Shown one piece after another: positions 12,801-24,069 of a stretch of 64,000 nt of DNA (position 1 is the stretch's first letter; every line of letters begins with the position of its first letter). The notes under the pieces were generated by a model. It saw nothing but the letters and a program-made list of their open reading frames with translations, did no database searches and was not told the origin of the DNA. Where the stretch lies: contig NOWV01000100.1 of the NCBI GenBank assembly GCA_003344405.1, forward strand, positions 208,750 to 272,749, written 5' to 3'. The position numbers and the translations under genes are program-made. Source of the DNA: Trichoplax sp. H2. Taxonomy: Eukaryota > Placozoa > Uniplacotomia > Trichoplacea.

Positions 12801-15800
12801 AGATAAAAAAATTAAACCAAATTGCATTATTTTTCGTCTTATGCATATATTTTAGTATGTAATATCCCGGTCATAAATCTCATAAACCAATAATTAAGAA
12901 ATGCTGCGCCTGATATATTGATATATCGAAAATCATAGTTGGTAATTCACTTCATTTATCCACACCTGGTGAAGTTTAGAATATGTTGATAGTAACTGAA
13001 CTAGGAAAATTCCATCTTTGGTGTCTATTACTTCATTAACAGAGTCCTAAATCATGGGTAACATTATATGATTATCGTAATGAAGTATTATAGATACCTG
13101 TGGATTCATAAAATCTAGCACACTCACATCAGATGTAAACATAAAAGACAATATTCGGACCAAGTGTGATTCCATAGATCGATAATTTAACTTAAGAAAG
13201 GTTCGCAGACACGACAAGACATCCATATTTATTCTATCAAAAGAAATTCTTATTATAGCGGACCAAATATCATGCTAAGGACTAAACTCATTTAATATCA
13301 GTGACTATCATCATAAAATAGAGACCTTCCTACTAAATCTTCACATCTATTTTTCATCCATGTAAGCTGAGTATTACCAGCTACGCTATCAACAGAGGGC
13401 TGCAACGCAAAATTATCTTACTAAGATTTTCAATTGAAGAATGAGATGTAACTTATTCCATAATTCCAGATATAGGTACTATTTCTATAAATTTACTATA
13501 CCTGATAGATATCAAACTTTATGACGATATCAGTTAAAGCATTAAATGCAGATGCAGTATTTTGACGTATAGTTTGATTTTGATCAAACATTTTCTCTAG
13601 TTGAATTAACTTTACCAACTCTACGTAGAAATTGAATTCCGCTGAAGTAACAATTTTCTTCATCTCTCTAAATAAAATTTAAGACAGAATTTGAATCTTC
13701 TTAGGAATTACATGACTGATGGAGCAAATATGGAAAATATCAACAATGCACCTGCTGGATTGCAAATATTGTTCATATATAAAAGGTAAGGAAACCAACG
13801 CTGATCTACTGAGGTTAAGATTAAGTTCTAGCTGTTGAAGTTAAATTAAGAGCTACATTTAATGTCGAATAGGAAATGTAATGACTTTAACAAAGCAAAA
13901 TTGCGCAATGATTACATTAAAAGATATCTTTCGGCATAATTCTGTATCTTCATTTCTAATTAAATTCAATATTCTAAATAAAATTTCATGGTAACTTAAA
14001 TTCAATTCACGTCCACTGTTGGAGACAGGATGTCTAAAACCCATTTGGTAATCTGTTAGATGATCTCTATAAATAATATTAACAGATTGATTAAAATTAT
14101 TTTTTTTAAAATTGATACTATTCATATTAGAAGTTATACCCATTCATTCATTCAGAATTACCTATGAAATAATATCCCAGCCAGAAGTCTTTCTACTGCA
14201 TTGAGTACATTTTCTAGCAATTTTGTATTATATGGCATCTGAGATGTAAGTAATTGCTGAAGGCTATATCGAAGGACAATATTGTTTGCCAGTAGCAATT
14301 CGCAATATACTACAAAGACCTACGCGAGACGGTGAACACACATGTCATACAGCTTGCAACAGTAGCTGGAAGTTACAAAAATTTGAGCTATTAGCTAAGC
14401 TACGGACCTTTTTTTGATTCGATTGCTGACTAAGCATACGGTTAGTGTATTGAATAATGCACAGTAATAAATTGAGTATCGTCTCGCTGAACGAGTTTTC
14501 ATTCTTGGTTGATACAATCCACAGAGCAATAAAGGAAGCAAGAAAGGTCGCCTATCAATTTTAGCAGTATCTAATTAGTATAGGCTAAGTATAAAGTTAC
14601 TTTGCAATATAATCAACTCAAATGATATTACTAACAAGTCCTTCGATATTCAAACTTGCAATATCAATGTTCAAATTGGCTTGTTTATTGAAAAGGCTCC
14701 CACAGCAAGATAAAAGTATTTTCATTTCATCTTGAAAACCGGTGTTCTGATGGTTATCAGCTTTGATAACCTGCAACATTCTTTCAGCTAATGCCTACAG
14801 TAGCAGTTTACAAATTAAAAGATGCATGGCCTATGATTTGGAAGCTCATCATCGACAGTACTATTTTACGAAGATTTACAATGGCTGTTCCCGAATTAGT
14901 ATAAATTGAGCTTTGTCCATAGGCTTAGTAAGCAGTGAAATAATCTTAGAGGTTGTATAGAATAACACCTTCAGATATGAAGATACGCACTCATCATTAA
15001 GTACATACTAGTCCTACACCGTGTCGCGTTGCTGACAAATTACACATGTTGTATTAAGGAGTATTGCACTGTACAACATTGCAGACACTTTACTTATATT
15101 TCCATTTCAATAATACACATTCTAGCCATACTATACTGCAGTTAGTCCTAAGTTACGAATTTGGTCGCATTACTTGCGTGCAACATTACCTAAATACTAA
15201 CTAACCTGGAGAATCAGAGCTTTAACTGTACCATGATTAGACATTGTTGGCAAGATGCTATCAAACAACTCCCATAGCATTTGCGTTGCGGCCCCTCTGT
15301 CTTGTGATCTGTGATATTTAAGTTTGAAATTTAATTGTATCTACCACACACAAATCACAAATGCATCATCTCCAATATCACATTAACTAGTATTTATAAC
15401 CTTATTAGCTTCTAGTGAGTTCTAAGTCATTATTCCAGACTGACTATAATAGGGTCTACAGTTACTATCATGTCACATACGTAAGTACTTGTCAAGAGCT
15501 ACATCGTCATGTTAATTATCTACTACACTTATTTCTATTAAAATCACAAATTAATGAATACCAATTTACAATAATATCTAGCTAGTGAAAATGATAATGT
15601 ACTACGATACTGCTGTATGAATTAAGCAAACTCGTCTGGTAAAATCTAGTTTTCAAATGCTTGATTACATGCGTGCAATAGTAAATATGAACTCGCCATG
15701 TCCTTGTGCTAGCAGATAAGAAGTCAAGCGCTGATCAGTTCAAGATTTTTCAACCATTTCCTACAAATATCATTTTGAACTTAATAGGAATCTAGCATTG

Positions 15801-15988
15801 CAATACCTTCTGCTAATAGTTATCAGCTGATCTACCACCCAATCACAAACAACTTGAAACTTATTCGGTATAAATAATGTTGAATTATCTGGATGCCAAA
15901 GTGCCGTCTTAATCCATGCAATTTTATCCTCCAATTTAATGCTCGAATTGCGTAATTGTGGCGGTACAAATGTCTTCCAGCTCATCAT
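6884..15988 (-). CDS. URB2: URB2 homologue (unhealthy ribosome biogenesis protein 2 / Npa2), multi-exon
   Basis: A large minus-strand gene of roughly two dozen short coding exons. The first exon (15807-15988, opening MMSWK, donor AG|GTATTG) carries LEDKIAWIKTALWH and FIPNKFQVVCDWVVDQL, which align with human URB2 WEDKLKLAHFAW and FLPNKEQVLLDWARQSL. The last exon (6884-7039) gives QLLHEGIFQIIEFCHDSD and LKALHADYLKFYKF, matching human LLQEGIYLILDLCIEPD and FKELYNDYLKYHK. An exon at about 7159-7211 gives YYVSPCVLEFKLK just upstream, as expected. Urb2/Npa2 proteins are helical-repeat nucleolar proteins of early pre-60S particles, needed for large-subunit rRNA processing. Between the ends, many Leu/Ile-rich helical segments on minus-strand exons fit such a solenoid, but I did not assign every internal exon, so internal boundaries are open. 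Expected size is about 1,400-1,600 residues. Confidence 0.88.
10873..10985. repeat. Two-copy 57-bp direct repeat in a URB2 intron
   Basis: ACAAAGATGAATAATAAAAC followed by TACCATCTGAGCTAGGGTA occurs at 10873 and again at 10930 with only a few differences. It lies between recognisable URB2 exon segments. Confidence 0.85.
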
Positions 15989-18900
15989 GATGTAGACTAT
16001 AAATGAGGTATGAAGTTATTATGATTAAAGCAACTCTAAATAAGATCTCAACTGCACTTTTATAGTCGAGAATTTCCAAATGGATGCGATTGAGCAGTTC
16101 CTGTTCAGCAATTTCCGCTCGCTTATTCAGCTGGCTGCAAGTACCCCCTTAGCTAAACAGCATGGTTGTAATGCATACTCAGTCACCGTACACTGTACAA
16201 TTAGTACAGACACACTGGATTATAATGTCCTGTATTGAACAGTAACCTAACTTTGATAGTATTGTCTATCTTAACCTTAATTACGTACCGTAGAGTCATA
16301 CAGTACATTATACTGAACGGAGCAGCGAGCAAGGAGCTGCCTGCTGCAGCTCATGGAGGCTCCGAGCTATCGACTAGTACGTTTATAGCGATATTGGCGA
16401 CTATCTTAATGCTTAAAATGCAATAAGTGGACAAGATCTTGAAATTGATGCTGCTATTATAACGTAGGCTATATCGCATTTCCAATAGTTAACGTTTAAA
16501 ATCCATGAGATTGATGAGAATAATTCATAGATTGCATTTCGGATTGTGAACGTTTAATTAATTAAACCCAATAAATCTACCAAACTGTTGGGAAGATTTT
16601 AGTATTCAAGTAGTATGTAGTGTCTGGTAGGTATACAGCATGTTACAATCAACTATAATTTCCTAGTTGTTTAAAATTTAATGCAATTTATGCGAAATTT
16701 AAAGTACAATCATTCCTCAGCCACCCTTTGTCGTAAAAATACGACCTTAATTATTGATAGGAGATTAAGATATCCTAAAATTTATTTAGGGAAAGGCTCC
16801 TACAGTGCTATTTAGAAGGAGCAACTAATTCATCAGAATGACTATGCTCTTACTAAACAAAATTTGGGAAATTTTAAAAAGTTGCAGCAAATCTTAGATA
16901 GAGCGAGCTCAGATCAAGTGTAATTGCCATTCATTAGCAGTATATGTCTATACCATAAAAAGTATAGCATACCACTTCGGTCAATTAAGAATTGCTTCAT
17001 CATAGCTCAAATTATACAATAAACAGAAGAGAAAAACATACAGTAACATTACAGTATTGCGTGAAGACTATTAACAAATATTAAAGAACTATACAATCTA
17101 TCCTAAAATCACTACTCACGCTTACTCAAAATCTAGATACTACAGTATGTATCCAACTGTCATTAAAGTAGCAGCAATGACAACTACCATGTTGTAAATT
17201 ATCACTACTGCACTATACAATTTACAATAAAACAAAAAAATCAATAATATAATTTAATCGCTTAAGTAATAGATTCGGCTAGTGTTATCATCATTACGCT
17301 TCAAAGCGCTTCAGTATTGGCTAGAGGTCTTCATGAATAAGCTGATTTGAAGAAAACAATAAAAATAATGGAGAGATGTTAGTGAAGAAGATTTGCACCC
17401 AATTATAACACATCATGAATGCTACAGATACTGTACAATGTACGCGTACATGTGCAAATCAATTCCTATCATCATTTTAACGAAAATTTTTGCTCATCTT
17501 TTTTGCTATATGCTAGCGATATAGCTTATCGATATACACCACACTCTACTATAATATATCAGAGTATACTGTACTTGAATAATGCTATCTGCTTGGCATC
17601 ATTACTCGTACAACCTTGCAACAGTTAGAGCCTCGAATGAAACTACAAGTTGGTACACTTAAAAATCAGTTCTTGGCAGAATGTTTACAACTTTTTAAGA
17701 GCTAGTAATCCACTGTAAAAGCGAATAACTCATACAAGCGTATACATGTACTGTACGGTAATATCTTATCGTAAAATAATTTCAGTTTAGGCACATGCTT
17801 ATAGGTATAATATTTCCATATTCGTGATAACAAATCTTATTAATGCTCCTTAAATCAGGAATAATGTCGTTGCTTACCTTCAGACCTGAATTTGAATGAA
17901 ATGAAATCACAGTACAGTACTGTAGTGACTGGTCGCAGACCAAATACAGTACAGTATACAGTACTGTAATAAATCGACTTGACACTGTAAAATAAAGGGT
18001 ACAGACTGCCGCACCGCACAGTAGTCTAGGTAGTATGTACTGTAGTACTGTACTCACTATGGAGTACGTAGGACACAGTTAAGTATGACACTATTTTTGC
18101 GTTCCCGGTGTTACAACTGTATGTGTCTGTAATGGCTAAGTAGCACTAATTATGTCACGTTAAAGATTTGCACAGTTTGACCAACGCAAATTGAGTGTGA
18201 ATGATTGCGAACCAAAAATGCTATAACAGCGCTCAAAACTACTTTATTTTCGATCATGGCTGATTAACTAGCTACTGTAGTAGACAGAGCGGTACAGTAT
18301 TAACATATCAGGTCACAGACAAGTTCATATTGGCTATGAATACCAATAATGCAATTGCAGTGTGGTTTTGCGCAGGTCACTGGTGCAGAACGGTAGCGCA
18401 GATCGCTAGCGAGCAGGGGAGTTTTTGAAGAAAACTTAATCTTAAAAGTCCTTAATTGCCAGCAGCAATATAGTATAGTACAGTGCAGTAAAGTACTGTA
18501 GATGACTGAACCAATAGCCCTTATTTGAAACCATGGACTACTTGTTTAGTACTCTATGCTGTCCTAGCAGTAGTCCGTGACCAAAACTTTTGCTTCCTTA
18601 AGGCTTCGTTACTATGGTAACTGATCAACAGCAATCTCAACTTCTTATGCTATACAGAAGTATGACACTGCCCAGAATAATATTCAGTCATTAGTTTTTA
18701 TACGCCAATTACTGTATATCGCACCATAACTACAATACAGTACAGTTATTAGAAATAAAATCTGTTTCGTAGGTATAGTACGTGTTTATTAACTACGCTC
18801 GAATAGGGCTGTCATACTGTAGTATCCGTTTAGAATCTACTCGTATTTCCGAAATTCTTGGAAAAAAATATTCTTTCAATTCTTCAGCGAGACGAGAGTT

Positions 18901-18999
18901 TGATCGTTTAAATATATATATTATTACGCGATTGTAATTATTTTACAAGACGCCTGTATTACTCTAAATTTTACTCAGTAACCCCAGCGAATTATAATC
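15989..18999. other. Divergent intergenic region between URB2 and DRC9
   Basis: About 3 kb separating two divergently transcribed genes, so it should hold both promoters. A cluster of GTACAGTA/TACTGTAC words lies at 17900-18060, with more around 18290 and 18470-18500. Short frames at 16235 (+), 17419 (+) and 17782 (-) have no recognisable domain and I do not call them genes. Confidence 0.6.
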
Positions 19000-21629
19000 A
19001 TGGCTGCAGTCGATGCTATGTCAACGACTGAATCGATAGACGAAGCAAACGAAAATGTTTCGGCCTTACCTGGCCCGCCTGCAATCAATATCCAAGATCG
19101 AATACATATTAACACGGTGTTTCAAGACTCTATCGATCAGTTGGCAGTACTAGGAACAATTTTACCAATTTCGCTTGAACACAGTGCAAAAGCTGATTAT
19201 GTTGAAAAGGTAAATAGCTCTACGAATAATATTGCGTTAACATAATTGCTTTACAGTTAGTCATAGTAGTATCGGAATGTTCTGCTTATGTTATATTCGT
19301 TCAATAGTTCTACTTTTATTAAATGATCATAGTAGCAGTTATAAATCGAATCATTTCTCTCATAAAGGTTGTTGGTGACGAAATTAGTAAGATAGTTGAA
19401 GGACAAAGGCAGCTGGAATCGAAATTCGAGAAGGTCTGTATACACTCACAATAATTAACTTAATTGATTCTTTACTGTGTCCTAGAGCTCTACATAATGT
19501 AATACTTGCCATAACCCGAATTGATTATGTATTCTAATCATTTATAGCTTATTATGGAGAAAGGGGATGGTAGAGACCGTAAAGTTAAACTTGGTGATAA
19601 TGATGATTATTATGATGTAACGAAATCAATTAAAAGTAGCACACAAGGTTAGAATGGCACTAGAAATACAATCATCGACATTGCATACTTATTATTTGTA
19701 TTGATTAACTACTGTAGGTCAGGTTAAATAAAATTTGATTAACATATATTCAATTATATAAATATATATAGCACTTGGTAGAAGTTTGAAAACTAATCCT
19801 CTAGGTACCGATATATTACTGAAAATGCAAGATGACAGGTACCTAGCATACGCTATCATGTAGCGCTTTTTAAGATATGTAATGATGCTTACCACCAATA
19901 CGTATGTTTCTGACTATGAACTTGTACCTTTTTACACAATCATATTAGAGGGTTTCTACAAGATATAATGGAAGAGGCAATGGCTGAGGTTCACGAACAC
20001 GGAAGCTTTAGTTGTATGGCGGAATCAGTTAAAACCGAACAAAAAAAGAAGAGTGACTTATTACAAATTATACAAAAGTAAATTTTTAGTATGCAATTAC
20101 TATCCATTATCTAGTTCATAAAATCATTGCATCTTATATTGTCATTTTGGGGGACTTTCAGGGAAGAGGCTGCTCGCAAGAAAGTAAAAACATTACAAAA
20201 ACAACTCCAAGAAATCAAACGTGACAAAGAAGTTCAAATTCAGGTTAATAAATTATGATTAAAGCATTGGTATCCATTTTATATTTAAAAGTAATGCTAG
20301 ATAAGATATAGGTTTGTTGATGCCGACTTAAACTAGACTATTTCTTTAATCATTTATTGCATATAAATAGCAACGAAATGAGATGATTGCACACTTGAAA
20401 GATCAACTACAAGAAATGAAGGCAAAGACGAGTATGGAAGGGAAGTATATAAAGAAAGAAGCTGAAGTAAGAGTATTATGTACTCAAAAGAAATGTCAGC
20501 AATCTGAAAGTGAACTGAAAGAAGATTATCAAGTAATAACTACACTTATGCCTTTAATGACAATTATTTAATCATTTCTCATCGTTGAAATATCCTGTGA
20601 ATTAATTTAACTTAAATGTGAACTACTGTAGGGATTGCAAAGCAAGATTGATGATGAAAACAGAACTAACAATGAAATTGAAACTTATCTACGACAACAA
20701 CATAAGGTTAGTTCACTAAGTAAAAACTGAAAGCCTAAATTTCATTAGGCTTGACTGTTATAGCAATAATTCCAATTTTCACAAATGCTAACTATATCAC
20801 TAAATACTCAAAAGAATTTTATGCTTATCAGACTGTTTAATTAGATTACTAATTAATTTCCTTTTTGCTATTTTTATTACGACAGATTCTTGAAGAAAAG
20901 GTCGAATATTGGATGGAAAAGCATGAGAAAGAAGTTGAAGCAAAGCAGCGTGATTTAGATACATTGAAAGTATGAAAAATAACTAGCTACTAAATCATAG
21001 TTTGTTTAATTATCTATGATTTGCTAATTTATATTAAACTGTTTCTTCCTTTCACTATATAGTCGAATCGTGCTAATGACTTAGCAAGACTACAAGAATT
21101 GACGCAACTGGTAAAAGCTAACTACTCGTATATCCAACATGCTTGATTTTTCAATCTATTTTAACATTTACTTTCTTTATCAGTATCAACAATATGAAGA
21201 AGTTGTTATAGAAGATAGATTAGAAAAGGAGAAAGCTAAAAAATTAGAAGAGCAAAAATGGAAAGAAAATAGAGCTGCTATTAAGGTACTTTTTTGACTA
21301 ATTTTAGCATTAACAGCCCTATATCTATATGAAGTATAGTAGATTTTGAAGCATCTACCTTATTAATTGAAACCTTATAATTAGTATTGTTTAAATACGG
21401 TTAAATTGCAGCATCACTGTTTTCTAAGTAAATAAATGAAATTAATTGCGTACAACAGATACAAGCATGGTGGAGAGGAGTAATGGTTCGAAAGCGATTA
21501 CATAGCAAACGCAAAAAAAGAAAGGGAAAAGGAAAAAAAGGCAAAGGTAAAGGCAAAGGCAAAGGAAAAGGAAAAGGAAAAGGAAGAGCTAAAGGAATTG
21601 GCAAAACACGGCCAATTAAAAGAAAATAA
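19000..21629 (+). CDS. DRC9: Dynein regulatory complex subunit 9 (IQ motif-containing G), multi-exon
   Basis: DRC9/IQCG is part of the nexin-dynein regulatory complex, which links outer doublets and controls dynein in motile cilia. Exon 1 is 19000-19209 (opening MAAVDAMSTTES, donor GAAAAG|GTAAAT). Later short exons splice in phase: VVGDEISKIVEG from about 19368, LIMEKGDG from about 19549, and GFLQDIMEEAM from about 19950. The exon near 20371 gives QRNEMIAHLKDQLQEMKAK then CTQKKC, matching human IANLKDQLQEMKAK and AQTQKKC. The exon near 20886 gives ILEEKVEYWMEKHEKE, against human LEERLEFWMEKYDKD. The C-terminus has a single IQ motif (IQAWWRGVMVRKR; human LQAWWRGTMIRRE) and a Lys-Gly-rich tail ending at TAA 21627-21629. 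The bulk is coiled coil. Order, spacing and total size (about 430 residues) match the family; the human protein has the same kind of KGKGK tail. Confidence 0.95.
21514..21590 (+). repeat. Coding hexanucleotide repeat (AAAGG[A/C/T])n in the DRC9 tail
   Basis: A run of GGAAAA/GGCAAA units within the last DRC9 exon encodes an alternating Lys-Gly stretch directly after the IQ motif. It is perfectly in frame. Such a tract is prone to length variation. Confidence 0.9.
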
Positions 21630-22873
21630 GTCTTTTACCAGTCGGACTGTTATCGATCACTGGCAGCAAGACATTTTAATATGTATTAGTTACCAGCGGA
21701 AGATTGCTCTTATATCGCTCGAAATCATAAACCAAAAATTGGAATGCATGTCGAAGTTACTAACATTATACTGCTTAAAGGAATTTTAATTTAAGTAAAC
21801 AATTTCATTTTTATCGTATTGAGAATTTACTGTTGATTTTTCACGTTAAATATACAATATTTTACGCTTTTCATACCGTCTTAAAGTAAGTGTAATTAAT
21901 TTTACTGTACAAATCATCATAAACTTTGTAGATAATTAATAAGTATCACAATTTCATTTCCATGCTTTGCCTGCCTATTCTATTGGTTAAATACGATTTA
22001 ATATGAACATTTATATAATAGAGTATCTAGCCTGCCAAAGCAGTGTTATTTGATTCGCTAGCAATAATTAGCTAATAAACTGCCTGTCGATTCGCCATTT
22101 CGTAATAAAAAGAAGAAATTGTAAATTGTGCTTTACTTGCTGTAGGCATTACAGTTAACAGCTTAGACGATAAAGTTATTGCTCATAATTTCACTTCATG
22201 CGAAAGGTATCTGAGTAAATACGAGTATAGGAAATATCATTTACGCATGATAGCAATCAAGACTTGATAACTGACAACTCGCTATTCGTAAAATATATCA
22301 GTCGATAGTCCAAGCTACAAGCTTATAGCCCGATGCTAATATCTATCACTATACACTTTTTGTATTTTGGGAGTATCCACTGCAATTTTTTCCCCATAAT
22401 GTTTAAAAAGATCCACCGCATTTAATTAGAAAGGCTAGTTATATTGTGTATATACAGTAGTAACCTGATTAGCAATTCACTAATCCTTCTTACAAAAGCA
22501 GACACTAAATCACGAGTGTGCTTGATAAATACATTTGTAACATCTTAAGTTTACTCCCATACCTACTGAGTAATGGCAGAACAAGTTACAAAAGCAACGC
22601 TTTCAAATTTTTAGCTGCCTTAGCATAATCTTTCAGCTAGCACTATAGTTCTGACTACACTAATATAAAGCCTACTTGATCAACAGCTGACAAGAACTTT
22701 AGAACTTCAGTAGCCTCAAGTCATCACTAAATGCCACTAATTGCGGTAGAATACGCTCCATTACAATTTTAGGCTACCACTTATAATTATCAGAAACAAT
22801 AACTTTCACAACCCGAGTGTACACATAGAACTTTACATTTTATTCAGTTTAGTATACAAACAACTTCCTAAGA
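21630..22873. other. Convergent intergenic region between DRC9 and RPL35A
   Basis: 3' ends of two convergent genes. A short frame at 21598-21789 overlaps the end of DRC9 and is not a separate gene. Apart from the RPL35A polyadenylation signal I see nothing else. Confidence 0.55.
22839..22844 (-). terminator. Polyadenylation signal of RPL35A
   Basis: TTTATT on the plus strand is AATAAA in the sense of the gene, 30 bases after the stop codon at 22874-22876. The very short 3' UTR suits a ribosomal protein gene. Confidence 0.7.
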
Positions 22874-24069
22874 TTACACTCTGGAAGGATAGAGCATCTA
22901 GCAAAAATAGAAGAAAGGATGATCGATTAATACAGTTATTTACAACAACTTTCCATCTAAAAGATGTCATAATAGCACAACAAGACTTATAACAAGATTG
23001 AATCAAGTTAAGTGATAATTAAAAGTTTGTAAGCACCGGATGAGGGTAATCACTATATGTTGATTGTGAATGTAAAGTAATGTACATTGCGAAATTGTAG
23101 CAACAGTGTCAATTGTAAGTACGTCAAGCATATTTATTCGTACAGTACTATAATTCTGGATCTTTATGCTGTAAAATAAATACAGAAGATTAAAGATTTA
23201 CAGTAAAACTAATGATAACCTAGCGGGATCATCAAAGATACATTGTATTATACTGTAGGAAATAACTAATGGCAAGAATGGTGTCATAGTAAAGGGCACT
23301 ACATTATCCAGATACTGTAGCGTATGACTAAAATTTTTTGTCAGAATCTGGTAATACCTTCACACCAGCATGCTAGCAACTGCAGTACTTCAACAACCAT
23401 AACATAGAGTATCTACAGTAGCGTATAGCACCCAATCTTTCTAATCTTTACCTATTGGCAGATGAAATATTTCTGCGACGGAATATCTTTTTTATTACTT
23501 GGCAGATTTATATTATAGTACTGTGCTATCAATCAGTGTTTGATTTGCTTTCAGACTATTATGACAATAATCATTGCTAGGAAAGTACGATCGTTATTTA
23601 ATTCTAACTGTCAATAACATACCACATGAACAGTTGCACCCATTGATTTAGGAGGAAGATTGTGTCTAAACTTTGCACGGACTACTCCACTATTACCGTG
23701 TGATCTTGTAACCTTGCCCCACATCACTCTAAATTTGGAAGCATTACGCGTTTTTCGTAAAGTGGCTTTCGTCTTCTTTTGAGCACGGTAAATATATGCG
23801 ACTCTCTTGCCCAAGTAAAATTCAGTTTCGTTCTTATTATTTACACCTTCGATACGAATGAGAGATGTATTCGTATGTTGATTGCGTAAGCCTCGCTTAT
23901 AGCCAAGTATTAAGCCTTTCGTGTATAGTCTAACGACCAATAATGAAGTGAAATATTTCATTACATTGGACTATACAAAGACAAGGAGTTTCCTACGTAT
24001 TGCAATCAACTATGTATATTCTACTAGCATATCGACAAGGTATGGCGCTAACCTGGTTGAGTTGGACAT
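22874..24069 (-). CDS. RPL35A: Large-subunit ribosomal protein eL33 (RPL35A), three coding exons
   Basis: The central exon (23623-23929) encodes [25 protein letters not shown] and [19 protein letters not shown], essentially the human RPL35A core ([44 protein letters not shown]). The open frame of this exon alone runs past both splice sites and gives false ends. Its real 3' edge is CATGTG|GTATGT, and the missing C-terminus is a 24-base exon at 22874-22897 after a TAG acceptor, giving MLYPSRV stop (human MLYPSRI). The 5' edge follows GTTAG and needs two bases from a preceding exon; 24053-24069 supplies MSNST plus AG, then a GTTAGC donor, giving MSNSTRLYTKG (human MSGRLWSKA). Total 115 residues against 110 in human. 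The first exon is inferred from phase and position; the rest is very secure. The protein sits in the 60S subunit. Confidence 0.93.

Noticed and set aside
16235-16426. 63-codon plus-strand frame with hydrophobic ends, considered as a small secreted peptide
   Set aside because: The N-terminal hydrophobic stretch lacks a clear cleavage site, and no splice or repeat of a peptide motif supports it.
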